Shown: positions 41,931 to 49,964 of the stretch, one piece after another | Layout: every line of letters begins with the position of its first letter | How positions within the stretch are numbered: position 1 is the first letter of the stretch | Source: DATGFK01 sp040007395 | Lineage (GTDB): Bacteria > Chloroflexota > Anaerolineae > Aggregatilineales > UBA2796 | DNA length: 64,000 nucleotides | Assembly: GCA_040007395.1 (NCBI GenBank) | Contig: JBDTVG010000107.1 | Span: 66,889 to 130,888, forward strand | Reading direction: 5' to 3' | Translations under genes and position numbers: made by a program | The notes under the pieces: generated by a model | What the model was told of the DNA's origin: nothing | Database searches by the model: none | What the model saw: only the letters and a program-made list of their open reading frames with translations

Positions 41931-42464
41931 ATGAAACGTGATGTGATGTGGACTCCGGTCAAAGAGCCGGGGTTTGAATACCTACGCCTTATACAGGATG
42001 ATGATGGCATTCTGGCAGACGCTTGGGTGATTGGCATCGATAACAATGCTGCTCCTTTTCGTGTGAGTTATAAAATCCGTTGTGATGTTACATGGGTGGT
42101 ACGTGAATGCAGTGTGGAGGTTATCAACGGCGCAAGTCTGGTTTTGCAACGGGATGATGCAGGACATTGGAAGACATTATCTTCCGATTTCGATGGCTGT
42201 ATTGATGTGGATATTTCAGTTACGCCGTTTACCAATACATTGCCTATCCAACGCTTGGCTTTGCAGACAGGCGAAGCCCGCGAGACCACAGTGGTAATGA
42301 TTCGTATCCCTGACCTCAGCCTGACTCCTGTGGTACAGCGCTATACACGGCTAAATGATATAACGTACCGATACGAAAATTTGACGAAACCTTACACCGC
42401 AGAACTCATCGTGGATAGTGATGACTTGGTGATTGATTACAAGGGCGTATTCAAACGCGCCTAG
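41931..42464 (+). CDS. Putative glycolipid-binding (DUF1089) protein
   Basis: A 177-residue soluble beta-rich protein matching the putative glycolipid-binding family DUF1089. Visible signature: VMWTPVKEPGFEYLRLIQDD, ILADAWVIGID, FRVSYKIRCDVTWVVRECSV, the central GHWKTLSSDFDGCIDVDISV and TPFTNTLPIQRL, and the end ITYRYENLTKPYTAELIVDS with GVFKRA. Members are thought to form a beta-barrel with a hydrophobic cavity; no enzymatic role is proven. It begins two bases after the birA stop, so it belongs to the ALDH16-birA transcription unit, although no functional connection to biotin is evident. Confidence 0.85.
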   Translation: MKRDVMWTPVKEPGFEYLRLIQDDDGILADAWVIGIDNNAAPFRVSYKIRCDVTWVVRECSVEVINGASLVLQRDDAGHWKTLSSDFDGCIDVDISVTPFTNTLPIQRLALQTGEARETTVVMIRIPDLSLTPVVQRYTRLNDITYRYENLTKPYTAELIVDSDDLVIDYKGVFKRA

Positions 42465-42496
42465 CTTTGCGAAAATGTACACGAGGATTATTGTAA

Positions 42497-43864
42497 TTGG
42501 GAATCAGACTCGACTGGGAAGTTGACTCCGAGCGGGTAAGTCATCGCTCAGGGGAAGATCCTGATGGGCGCAAACAACGACGGCAGCAGCGTTTACGCCT
42601 CTTGTTTTTTACATTTGGGATTATGATCGCGTTATGTGCGATTGGTGCAGTGATCTGGTATCGCCTCTATACCGTAGACGAGCAGCTCAAACGCGAACTG
42701 ATCGAGACGGTTCAGGCCGAGACGGCAAACTTGCGGGCAGGGAATTTTGCCCAGTATATTGCGATTCAACGTACCGCACCGGGTGGATCGTGGTTTCAGG
42801 ATCAGATCGAACGATTTCGACGCTATCAAGACCTCAAGACCAAATCGTCGGTGAAGCTCACCGGCAATGTCCTTTCTACCGAGATCGATGGTTCACGCGG
42901 GCGGGCGGTGGTTGAAGAAATTATTGATGGAGTAACTTACGAAACGGTCTGGTTTTACTGGCGCTACAACGATGGCTGGCGGCATGTTCCCTCCGACTTT
43001 ACATTCTGGGGCGACCAGAAGGATATGACTGGCAAAGTCTCCACAATCAGCTATAGCCAACTTGACGCACCACTGGCGCAGGCGTTGGCTTCCCGCGTCG
43101 ATAAATGGTGGAGCGACGCGTGCGGCTATCTGGGATGCAGTCAGGTTCCAAAGCTCACCGTTGAGATCACTGCCAACGAGGTGGATCAAGTTCAGTGGGA
43201 CTCAAAGAAGGACAATACGTTACTTGTGCCGTCACCATTAGCGTCAGGGGATCGTACTCGCGTTGATACGATCCTGTCCGACCAAATGGAAGACTCTATC
43301 GCTGCGATGTTAGCAACTCGTGCTTTCGATCTTGCCACAAGCAACCTGCGCCCAATCCCTACCGCTGATGCGGCGTGGCTGCGTCAGGCGACGATTGACT
43401 GGCTAACCTATACCTTTGTCGGGCGGGGTGATCCAGTCCGCGTCAGCTTTATCCAAAGCCTAAAGGATCACTATGGAACCGCCGGACTGGTCAATGTGAT
43501 TCACGCACTTACACCCTCCACCGATATTGGCGTGGTTGGGGTAGCGCTCAAGCAGCCTATCGAACTGCTGGCACTGGACTGGCGCATGTTTTTCCAGTGG
43601 CGACTGGAAGTTGAAAAAACGCTGATCGCCCGAAACGATGTTGCTGGTTTCCAAGCGCTGTGGGACGCTGCGAATCCGGCGGCGCTGGAACAGATGCGGG
43701 AGCGTATGGCACACCCAACACAGTCTACGCCACAGGTTCAAGCCGTTAGTATCAGTCCCGGCAGCGATGGCGTTTCGCGGGCAACGGTCCAGACCACTGC
43801 CGATGGACAGTCAGTCGTGATTATTTTTCGGTTGGTTGAGGGAGGCTGGAAACGTTCCATCTGA
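42497..43864 (+). CDS. Membrane-anchored protein of unknown function, 455 aa
   Basis: Not recognised. A basic N-terminus (RKQRRQQRLR) precedes one membrane helix (about 34-54, LLFFTFGIMIALCAIGAVIW) so most of the protein lies outside. Next is a coiled helix (about 57-80, VDEQLKRELIETVQAETANL), a NTF2-like or DUF4878-like region (FWRYNDG-type: VWFYWRYNDGWRHVPSDFTF with WGDQKDMTGKVS) and a helical part (about 190-400) in the position where peptidase-MA proteins have their zinc site, but no HExxH motif is present. The C-terminus repeats an averaging beta unit. TTG 42497 is taken as start with GAGG upstream; it follows the DUF1089 gene by 32 bp and may be the last gene of that operon. Confidence 0.7.
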   Translation: MGIRLDWEVDSERVSHRSGEDPDGRKQRRQQRLRLLFFTFGIMIALCAIGAVIWYRLYTVDEQLKRELIETVQAETANLRAGNFAQYIAIQRTAPGGSWFQDQIERFRRYQDLKTKSSVKLTGNVLSTEIDGSRGRAVVEEIIDGVTYETVWFYWRYNDGWRHVPSDFTFWGDQKDMTGKVSTISYSQLDAPLAQALASRVDKWWSDACGYLGCSQVPKLTVEITANEVDQVQWDSKKDNTLLVPSPLASGDRTRVDTILSDQMEDSIAAMLATRAFDLATSNLRPIPTADAAWLRQATIDWLTYTFVGRGDPVRVSFIQSLKDHYGTAGLVNVIHALTPSTDIGVVGVALKQPIELLALDWRMFFQWRLEVEKTLIARNDVAGFQALWDAANPAALEQMRERMAHPTQSTPQVQAVSISPGSDGVSRATVQTTADGQSVVIIFRLVEGGWKRSI

Positions 43865-43952
43865 ACTGGCGAGTCAGGCGAGTCGGCACTACAATGAATA
43901 GCAAAAGTTGGTAATGTGTTGAACGCTTCTATTACCCGAAAGGAAACCTGAA

Positions 43953-44168
43953 ATGTCTGATAATGATGATCTGCGGAGAAGTGTCACTTCCGACGAGTTC
44001 GAAACCGATTTCGACGTAAGAGAAGCGCGACGCGACGAAGTGAGCGAAGGCCGTATCTTCGGCCTGACAGCAGGTGAACGTATGATCCTGTCGATCATTC
44101 TGTTTATGGCGGCTAGTGTATTCGGTATCGCCCTGTTGTTTGCGACTTCTACAATTGTTTTACACTGA
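43953..44168 (+). CDS. Small single-pass membrane protein, 71 aa
   Basis: A short protein with an acidic and basic hydrophilic N-terminus (DDLRRSVTSDEFETDFDVRE) and one membrane helix at the end (about 45-68, MILSIILFMAASVFGIALLF). AAAGGAAA stands before the ATG. The charge pattern (Arg/Glu-rich face before the helix) gives an N-in orientation. Function unknown. The gene precedes a structured intergenic region and ftsH on the same strand, which raises the possibility that it is a regulator or substrate of FtsH, but this is only a positional argument. Confidence 0.65.
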   Translation: MSDNDDLRRSVTSDEFETDFDVREARRDEVSEGRIFGLTAGERMILSIILFMAASVFGIALLFATSTIVLH

Positions 44169-44501
44169 AGTTCGATAGTCATACCTATTGACACCTAAGC
44201 TTGTCTCAGTATCGCCTATCGCTTCAATAGCGTATATTGCCGTTCTTGTCGTTTCACCAATTGGCTCTATCCACTGGCTTGATCTAGTTTTTGGGATCGA
44301 GTGAGGGATAGGGTCAATTGTAGTTTTCAGGGGCAACTGCGTTAGAAGGTTATTAGAACACCTTCGTGATACAAAAGTTACTATAATCTACTGATAAATT
44401 TTGGTATAATCTTTTTTGGATCACTTTTGAAAACGCGGTAGCACGTTTATTGGTGCTAACTTCCATGACGTTTGTTACCATGTGAGTGGGGAGGCTTTTC
44501 G
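44169..44501 (+). other. 333-bp leader region before ftsH with a long imperfect hairpin and two TATAAT boxes
   Basis: CAATTGGCTCTATCC (44258-44272) can pair with GGGATAGGGTCAATTG (44305-44320), and the inner CTTGATC with GATCGAG, giving a stem of about 24 pairs with bulges. Downstream lie TATAAT boxes at 44382-44387 and 44405-44410, without good -35 partners. GGGGAGG at 44488-44494 is the ftsH ribosome-binding site. The hairpin is either a terminator of the small membrane-protein gene or part of a structured leader. Confidence 0.45.
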
Positions 44502-46457
44502 GTGAATAGCTCAAGGCTCCGAAACATTTTCGTGTATGTGCTCATTGGAATTGCGGTTCTCGCAATCATTTTTGGGGTACGCAACAATGGCGCGGCGACC
44601 TCAGAACTCAAGATCAGCGATCTCGCCAATAAAATTAAAAGCGGCGATCCGATTGCCTCGATCCAAGTCAACCAGAACGAAGTACGGGTTAACTACAACA
44701 ACAACACTCCGACTGCCATCACCCGCAAAGATCCCTCTTCGACACTAGAACAGCAGTTGCAGGCTTATGGCGTAACGGCTGACCAAATCAGCAAGCTGTC
44801 TATTGAATATGCGGCTCCCAGCGAAATTCTGCCGTTTTTCCAGATGTTAATCGGAATCTTGCCGCTGATTTTGATCGCGGGCTTTATTTACCTGATGTTG
44901 CGACAGGCGCAGGGCAGCAACAATCAGGCCTTGTCTTTTGGCAAGAGCCGCGCCCGGATGTTCACTGGCGACCAGCCCACGGTCACTTTTGAAGATGTTG
45001 CCGGCGCTGACGAAGCCAAAGAAGAACTGAAAGAGATCGTCGAGTTCCTGCGCGAACCCGAAAAATTTATCCAGCTTGGGGCGCGTATTCCGAAGGGTGT
45101 TCTGCTCGTCGGTAGCCCCGGTACAGGCAAGACTTTGCTGGCGAAGGCCGTTTCTGGTGAAGCGGGTGTGCCGTTCTTTAGCATCAGCGGTTCGGAATTT
45201 GTCGAGATGTTTGTCGGTGTCGGTGCGAGCCGTGTGCGTGACCTGTTTGATCAGGCCAAGCGCCACAGCCCGTGCATCATCTTCGTTGACGAAATCGATG
45301 CGGTAGGCCGTCATCGTGGCGCGGGCTTAGGCGGCAGTCACGATGAACGTGAGCAAACCCTTAACCAGATCCTCGTTGAAATGGACGGTTTTGATACCGA
45401 TACCAACGTAATTATTGTCGCGGCAACTAACCGCCCTGACATTCTCGACCCAGCGTTGCTGCGTCCGGGTCGTTTTGACCGTCGCGTTGTGCTGGATCGT
45501 CCCGATATGCGTGGGCGTGAGCAAATCCTCAAGGTGCATTCACGCGGTAAGCCGCTTGGCTCCGATGTTGACCTGATGATACTTGCCAAATCAACCCCCG
45601 GTTTTGTCGGTGCGGATCTCGAAAACCTGATCAACGAAGCTGCTATTGTTGCGGCACGTAAGAACAAAAAGAGCATCTCCATGCGCGACTGCGAAGAAGC
45701 GATCTACCGGGTCATCCTCGGCCCAGAGCGCAAGAGTCGCGTCATCAGTGAAGAGCAGAAGCGTCTGGTGGCCTATCATGAAGCAGGTCACGCGGTAGTC
45801 GGTCATGTGCTGCCCTACTGCGATCCAGTTCGCAAGATCACCATTATCCCGCGTGGTATGACGGGCGGTTCGGTGCTTTCTGTGCCAGAAGATGACATGG
45901 GGCCAGAAAGCCGTGCGCGGATCAAGGATCATATCGCACAGGCGCTAGGTGGTCGGGTTGCCGAGGAGATCATCTTTGGCGACATCACAACAGGCGCTGG
46001 CGGCGGCAATGGTAGCGATCTTTCTACCGTGACTCGCTATGCCCGTGCGATGGTGACACGCTACGGCATGAGTGAGCGCCTTGGGCCAATGTTGTTCGGT
46101 CAGAAGGAAGAAATGGTCTTCTTGGGCCGTGAAATTTCTGAGCAGCGCGACTACAGTGAAGCGGTTGCCGAGATTATCGACGAAGAAGTCAAGAAGATCG
46201 TCGATGAAGCGCACCAGCGGACTACGGTAGTATTGACCGAAAATCGCGACAAGCTAGAACTGATCGCTCAACGCTTGCTCGAAGTGGAAACGATTGACTA
46301 CGAAGAATTCCTTGAACTGATGGGCGAACCGGGCAGTGCGCGGCTCAAGCGTCAGAACAAAGAGAACAAGGACAATACGCCCAAGCCATCGCAGCCCAAC
46401 CCGCGTGAACAGCCCGGTGAAGCGCCACGCTTTGGTACGGCTGCCAGCCCTGCGTAG
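44502..46457 (+). CDS. ftsH: ATP-dependent zinc metalloprotease FtsH
   Basis: A membrane AAA protease that degrades misassembled membrane and regulatory proteins. Two membrane helices flank a periplasmic-side domain (about 8-26, FVYVLIGIAVLAIIFGV, and about 110-132). The AAA module has Walker A VGSPGTGKT (residue 204), Walker B IIFVDEIDAVGRHRG, the pore loop FVEMFVGVGASRVRD and SRH NRPDILDPALLRPGRFDRR. The zinc site is H426EAGH430 with a distal Asp in GGNGSDLST. The tail is Pro/Asn-rich. Start GTG 44502 is set by GGGGAGG seven bases upstream; 30 bases of open frame before it are ignored. A strong terminator follows. Confidence 0.97.
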   Translation: MNSSRLRNIFVYVLIGIAVLAIIFGVRNNGAATSELKISDLANKIKSGDPIASIQVNQNEVRVNYNNNTPTAITRKDPSSTLEQQLQAYGVTADQISKLSIEYAAPSEILPFFQMLIGILPLILIAGFIYLMLRQAQGSNNQALSFGKSRARMFTGDQPTVTFEDVAGADEAKEELKEIVEFLREPEKFIQLGARIPKGVLLVGSPGTGKTLLAKAVSGEAGVPFFSISGSEFVEMFVGVGASRVRDLFDQAKRHSPCIIFVDEIDAVGRHRGAGLGGSHDEREQTLNQILVEMDGFDTDTNVIIVAATNRPDILDPALLRPGRFDRRVVLDRPDMRGREQILKVHSRGKPLGSDVDLMILAKSTPGFVGADLENLINEAAIVAARKNKKSISMRDCEEAIYRVILGPERKSRVISEEQKRLVAYHEAGHAVVGHVLPYCDPVRKITIIPRGMTGGSVLSVPEDDMGPESRARIKDHIAQALGGRVAEEIIFGDITTGAGGGNGSDLSTVTRYARAMVTRYGMSERLGPMLFGQKEEMVFLGREISEQRDYSEAVAEIIDEEVKKIVDEAHQRTTVVLTENRDKLELIAQRLLEVETIDYEEFLELMGEPGSARLKRQNKENKDNTPKPSQPNPREQPGEAPRFGTAASPA

Positions 46458-46486
46458 CCTTTGAAGTCTCGCTAGCAATAAAAACT

Positions 46487-46524
46487 AATAGCCCTGACGA
46501 TTTTACCCGTCAGGGCTATTTTTA
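46487..46524 (+). terminator. Terminator of ftsH
   Basis: AATAGCCCTGACG (46487-46499) and CGTCAGGGCTATT (46508-46520) form a perfect 13-bp stem with an 8-base loop, followed by TTTA. Confidence 0.9.
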
Positions 46525-46599
46525 TTGATGGCTTGGGAATAGCAGTACGACATAAATTCTGCTATAAAGAACGGATATATACTTGGATGATTATAGGTT

Positions 46600-47154
46600 A
46601 TGTCACTTCAAAACTATCCAGACTGGCTTGGATCAATGCTGTTGACGGGAAACCTGCCGTGGGACGACATGGCAAAATCGTCTATGCACGAGTTCCTAGT
46701 CTTATTCACGTTGCACGACTCCTATTTCGTCACCCTGCATATTGCGCCTGGTCATATTGCGGTTGCTGTGATGCGGTGGTATATGAGGTTGGAGATGCCA
46801 GTATTCAATCCACCAATGAGAGACAAATCCTATGCTTTCCTGCTGATTTACTTCCCTTCTTTCTATCAGATCCGTATGGGACAGGATGCAATTACTTTTC
46901 CATATGAGATCGGAGAAGTCAAATGCAGTATTTTGACGGACGAACAGCGCTTGGCAATATTGAATGCGGAGTTACTAGACCCATTTCACGAAGACAGCAC
47001 CTTTGAATTTCTACTAGAGCCTCCTCTGTGCAGGAGCACTTTCATATCTGTTGAAAACACCAGATTTGACCTTACGCACGGAGAGTCAGTTTATTTCGTC
47101 TGTTTGGATGATGATAAGCAGACACATTCGATACCAAGATTAACCAGACAGTAG
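46600..47154 (+). CDS. Hypothetical protein, 184 aa
   Basis: Not recognised. Soluble, with an aromatic- and His-rich middle: FLVLFTLHDSYFVTLHIAPG, AVMRWYMRLEMPVFNPPM and FLLIYFPSFYQIRMG. The last third is acidic (LNAELLDPFHEDSTFEFLLE). GGTT before the ATG is a weak ribosome-binding site, and base composition is lower in GC than in the neighbours, which suggests a gene of recent arrival. A competing frame at 46533-46907 is less protein-like. It lies between the ftsH terminator and a convergent lipoprotein gene and has no partner. Confidence 0.5.
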   Translation: MSLQNYPDWLGSMLLTGNLPWDDMAKSSMHEFLVLFTLHDSYFVTLHIAPGHIAVAVMRWYMRLEMPVFNPPMRDKSYAFLLIYFPSFYQIRMGQDAITFPYEIGEVKCSILTDEQRLAILNAELLDPFHEDSTFEFLLEPPLCRSTFISVENTRFDLTHGESVYFVCLDDDKQTHSIPRLTRQ

Positions 47155-47197
47155 CCTAATCCAGAGGAAAGCCATGTAAAAATCTGCATTAGAGAGG

Positions 47198-48262
47198 TCA
47201 AGAAACGTTTTTGACCAAGCGCCATAACGCATTGCCATCAATATCCACGATCAGCAAGCTGCCATCGGGTTGTACAAGCAACGCAATCGGACGTTTGAAG
47301 CCACTGGCATAATCGGTGACGCTGCCATTGGTTGGATCGACGCTGACCAGACGCGGCGGAGTGCCGCCCCACAGCGCAACGATCAATTTGTCATCGAATA
47401 CCGCTAGCCCAGTAGGGGTATTGTGCGGCGGAAACAGCGCGATCACACCGTCGGTATCGGCGCAGATGTTACGATTGCCGCCCAGCCCATGATTCTCCTG
47501 CTGGTTGGCATAGCACAGAGGCCAGCCATAATCGCCGCCACGATGGATCAGATTGAGTTCTTCGGGAAAGGTGCCGACTCCTTGAATCTCGCCGTCCCCG
47601 ATTTCAGTAGCGTACATCTGCCCCGACTTCGCATCCCACGCCATCGCATAGGCGTTTTTGAAGCCGCGTGCATAGACTTTCTGTTCGCTGCCATCGGGCT
47701 TCGCGATGTAGATGAAACCAGATTGCGTAGGGATATTTTCATTCCCAGTACTCTGAAAATACAACAGGCCATCTGGCCCAGTGAAGATCTGGCCTTCGCT
47801 GCGACCATTGAACGGTAGATCTTTGAACAAAGCCGTTGGCGGATCGAATTTTCCATCGTGAACTTTGCTGATCAGTACATTGTTGCCTGCCACAATATAC
47901 AGGTTTCCCGCCGCCCACGTCAAACCAGTGGGCTTGACTAGCCCATCGATCACGACTTCGGGTGCTGAACCGGGAGTAGTCAGGCGTACTACCTGCCCTT
48001 TGCCATCGTTTTCGCCGCCGTTAAGCTGTGTCAGATATAACACACCGTCTGGGTCAAGCGCTATATGAGTCGGTGCGCTCAATTGATCGGTGATGAGTTC
48101 GGCATGATAGCCGGGGGGCAGTGTGAGTGCTGACGCTGGATCGCCGCTATTTGACACGGCAGCGGTGGCTTGGGCGGGGCTAGACGCGGTAATCTGGTTG
48201 CTGCACGCTGTAGCGAGGATACACAACAGAAGATAACTGACCAGCCACAGCCGCTTGTTCAT
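47198..48262 (-). CDS. Lipoprotein with sugar-dehydrogenase-like beta-propeller
   Basis: A 354-residue exported protein. The N-terminus MNKRLWLVSYLLLCILATAC is a lipoprotein signal with Cys at residue 20. The mature part is a six-bladed beta-propeller of the soluble glucose/sorbosone dehydrogenase type: LPPGYHAELITDQLSAPTHI, VLYLTQLNGGENDGKGQVVR, GPDGLLYFQSTGNENIPTQS, VYARGFKNAYAMAWDAKSGQ, HRGGDYGWPLCY and FPPHNTPTGLAVFDDKLIVA. In relatives it binds PQQ, but a His at the base in the usual place is not obvious, so the enzyme activity is open. ATG 48262 follows GGAGG; the frame extends 72 bases upstream without support. Confidence 0.85.
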   Translation of the reverse strand: MNKRLWLVSYLLLCILATACSNQITASSPAQATAAVSNSGDPASALTLPPGYHAELITDQLSAPTHIALDPDGVLYLTQLNGGENDGKGQVVRLTTPGSAPEVVIDGLVKPTGLTWAAGNLYIVAGNNVLISKVHDGKFDPPTALFKDLPFNGRSEGQIFTGPDGLLYFQSTGNENIPTQSGFIYIAKPDGSEQKVYARGFKNAYAMAWDAKSGQMYATEIGDGEIQGVGTFPEELNLIHRGGDYGWPLCYANQQENHGLGGNRNICADTDGVIALFPPHNTPTGLAVFDDKLIVALWGGTPPRLVSVDPTNGSVTDYASGFKRPIALLVQPDGSLLIVDIDGNALWRLVKNVS

Positions 48263-48535
48263 TTCACCTCCGACCAAAGGTTGACGTTTTTTTATTATCA
48301 TCTGACAGGCAGGAATTGCTAAAGTGAGAAGCACTCCATCAAAAAATGGGGGTGCGTAACGATTGTTCTGTTTTGAATAACTAAGCGAAATAATCTTATT
48401 TACCTACTATGCTAGCACAAAACGCCCTGTTTGTCAGCGATATTAGTTACAGACTCGGCTTGACTATTTTGATATAGATCTATGGGCAAAAGAGCACTGC
48501 CCAAAAGTTCGCCCTGCCAAGATAAGGATGAATCG

Positions 48536-49273
48536 ATGACCACGATTGATGGAAGCCCACAGCGGTTGTATCTCTTGCAGTTAAGCACTACGACAATTCC
48601 TCTGCCCACTGGAAAACTGGAAATGGTAACGGGTTGTTATCTGATTCAGATGAGCAGTGGCAAGCACATCCTGATCGATACGGGACTGCCTGCGGACTAC
48701 GTGCCACCACCCGGATCGCCGCCTGCTGAGAACAAAACTAATGTGATTGAGCGTCTCAATTCACTTGGGTTACAGCCAGCCGATATTGCTATGCTCATTT
48801 GCACGCACTTCGATGTCGATCATGCGGGTTATAACGATGCCTTTCCGCAGGCGGAACTTATCGTCCAGCGTGAGCACTACGAACTGGCGCGTAATGGACA
48901 TCCTCGTTTTGCTGCTGCCCGCCCACATTGGGACAATCCCGCGTTGCGCTATCGGCTGGTTGACGGCGATACCGAACTTCTTTCTGGACTGACGCTGCTT
49001 GAAACCAGTGGACATGCTCCTGCCCATCAATCAGTGTTGATCCAGCTGCCAAAGACTGGCGCGGTACTGCTAGCGATTGACGCGGTAGTCATGCAGCGCC
49101 TTTTTACACCAGATCGGAAGGCGTGGCCTACCGATGATAACGAGGCACAGTTACGAGCCAGCACGCAAAAACTCCTTGATCTGGTAGAGCGTGAACATGT
49201 AGCACTGGTCATATTTGGGCATGATGGGCAGCAGTGGCAAACGCTCAAGAAAGCGCCTGAATATTACGAATAG
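48536..49273 (+). CDS. Metallo-beta-lactamase-fold hydrolase (AHL-lactonase-like)
   Basis: A 245-residue MBL-fold hydrolase like quorum-quenching lactonases. The metal motif is ICTHFDVDHAGYND with His91, Asp93, Asp95 and His96; the usual HxHxDH has Asp in place of the second His, a variant found in other lactonase-like proteins. Other landmarks are GCYLIQMSSGKHILIDTGLP, LLETSGHAPAHQSVLI with the third His, LLAIDAVVMQRLF with the bridging Asp and ALVIFGHDGQQWQTL with the last His. It may open a lactone ring; the substrate is unknown. ATG 48536 follows AAGGA; earlier codons of the frame are not needed by the fold. Confidence 0.85.
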   Translation: MTTIDGSPQRLYLLQLSTTTIPLPTGKLEMVTGCYLIQMSSGKHILIDTGLPADYVPPPGSPPAENKTNVIERLNSLGLQPADIAMLICTHFDVDHAGYNDAFPQAELIVQREHYELARNGHPRFAAARPHWDNPALRYRLVDGDTELLSGLTLLETSGHAPAHQSVLIQLPKTGAVLLAIDAVVMQRLFTPDRKAWPTDDNEAQLRASTQKLLDLVEREHVALVIFGHDGQQWQTLKKAPEYYE

Positions 49274-49295
49274 CCGCCATCCGCTATAACAAAAA

Positions 49296-49330
49296 CGCTA
49301 GACAGCGATCTCGCAGATCGCTGTCTAGCG
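49296..49330. terminator. Bidirectional terminator between the MBL-fold and FmdB-type genes
   Basis: CGCTAGACAGCGATCT (49296-49311) and AGATCGCTGTCTAGCG (49315-49330) form a perfect 16-bp stem with a 3-base loop. On the minus strand it is followed by TTTTTGTT, so it is strong for the zinc-ribbon gene; on the plus strand only CATGTTTT follows. Confidence 0.9.
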
Positions 49331-49355
49331 CATGTTTTGAGCAGCATTTATCAGG

Positions 49356-49568
49356 CTAGTCGCCACTGTGATGCTTATGTTTGCTGTCTGACTTGCGGCT
49401 GTCGTTGATATAGAAACCTGACCCCTTAAAGATCACACCCGTCACACCGATTACACGGTGAACGTCGCCTTCGCACTCTGGGCATTGCGTCAAGGGTGCA
49501 TCGTGCATAGACTGGTTGCGCTCAAAGCGTACCCCACAATCCTTGCATTGATATTCATAGACTGGCAT
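49356..49568 (-). CDS. FmdB-family zinc-ribbon protein, 70 aa
   Basis: A small one-domain zinc ribbon starting MPVYEYQCKDCGVRFERNQS and containing a second pair in CPECEGDVHRVIG, then GVIFKGSGFYINDSR as in the FmdB family (once suggested to regulate formamidase genes). The C-terminus is short and His/Lys-rich (SKHKHHSGD). The four cysteines should hold one zinc. Its function in most bacteria is unsettled. Start ATG 49568 follows GGAGGG; the 51 bases of open frame upstream are not part of the family. Confidence 0.88.
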   Translation of the reverse strand: MPVYEYQCKDCGVRFERNQSMHDAPLTQCPECEGDVHRVIGVTGVIFKGSGFYINDSRKSDSKHKHHSGD

Positions 49569-49964
49569 ACCATAACCCTCCGTTATTGCTACAGATGATT
49601 TTCTATTGGCAAATAGCAAATTGGATACTTAAAGAATAGCAACCAAATATAAGAAACCCATTAACGTTTAGCGGGGTCAATGTCGCATAATATAAAAGCG
49701 GGCGGATGAAGATCATCCGCCCGTAAAATCAGAGAGCGTCTACCGATACACCTGCACAGAATTACAGCACAACCGCTTACGCTACGCTCAACAATCACCA
49801 CTTAACTTACAATAAAGATTATACGCTATCTCTCTATGAAATTCATTAATAACTAATTACAGTGTTGTAAAAACTCTCAGAAGCGCAGATTGCAGGATCA
49901 CCCGGTGTGCGCTACTATCGCGCCCGCTGCCCAACGCAAGGGAGCCGAAAGAGGATTAAGGGTA
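49569..49964. other. 396-bp divergent intergenic region with a stable hairpin
   Basis: CGGGCGGATGA (49699-49709) and TCATCCGCCCG (49713-49723) form a perfect 11-bp stem with a 3-base loop. On the minus strand it is followed by CTTTTATATT, on the plus strand by TAAAATC. No gene ends here on either strand, so an unannotated short RNA or an antisense transcript may terminate at this hairpin. Promoters of the two divergent genes must also lie here; I cannot place them firmly. Confidence 0.4.

Noticed and set aside
46533..46907. Plus-strand frame overlapping the 184-residue hypothetical gene
   Set aside because: Scattered Cys and Trp residues and no continuation; the frame at 46600 is longer and looks more like a folded protein.
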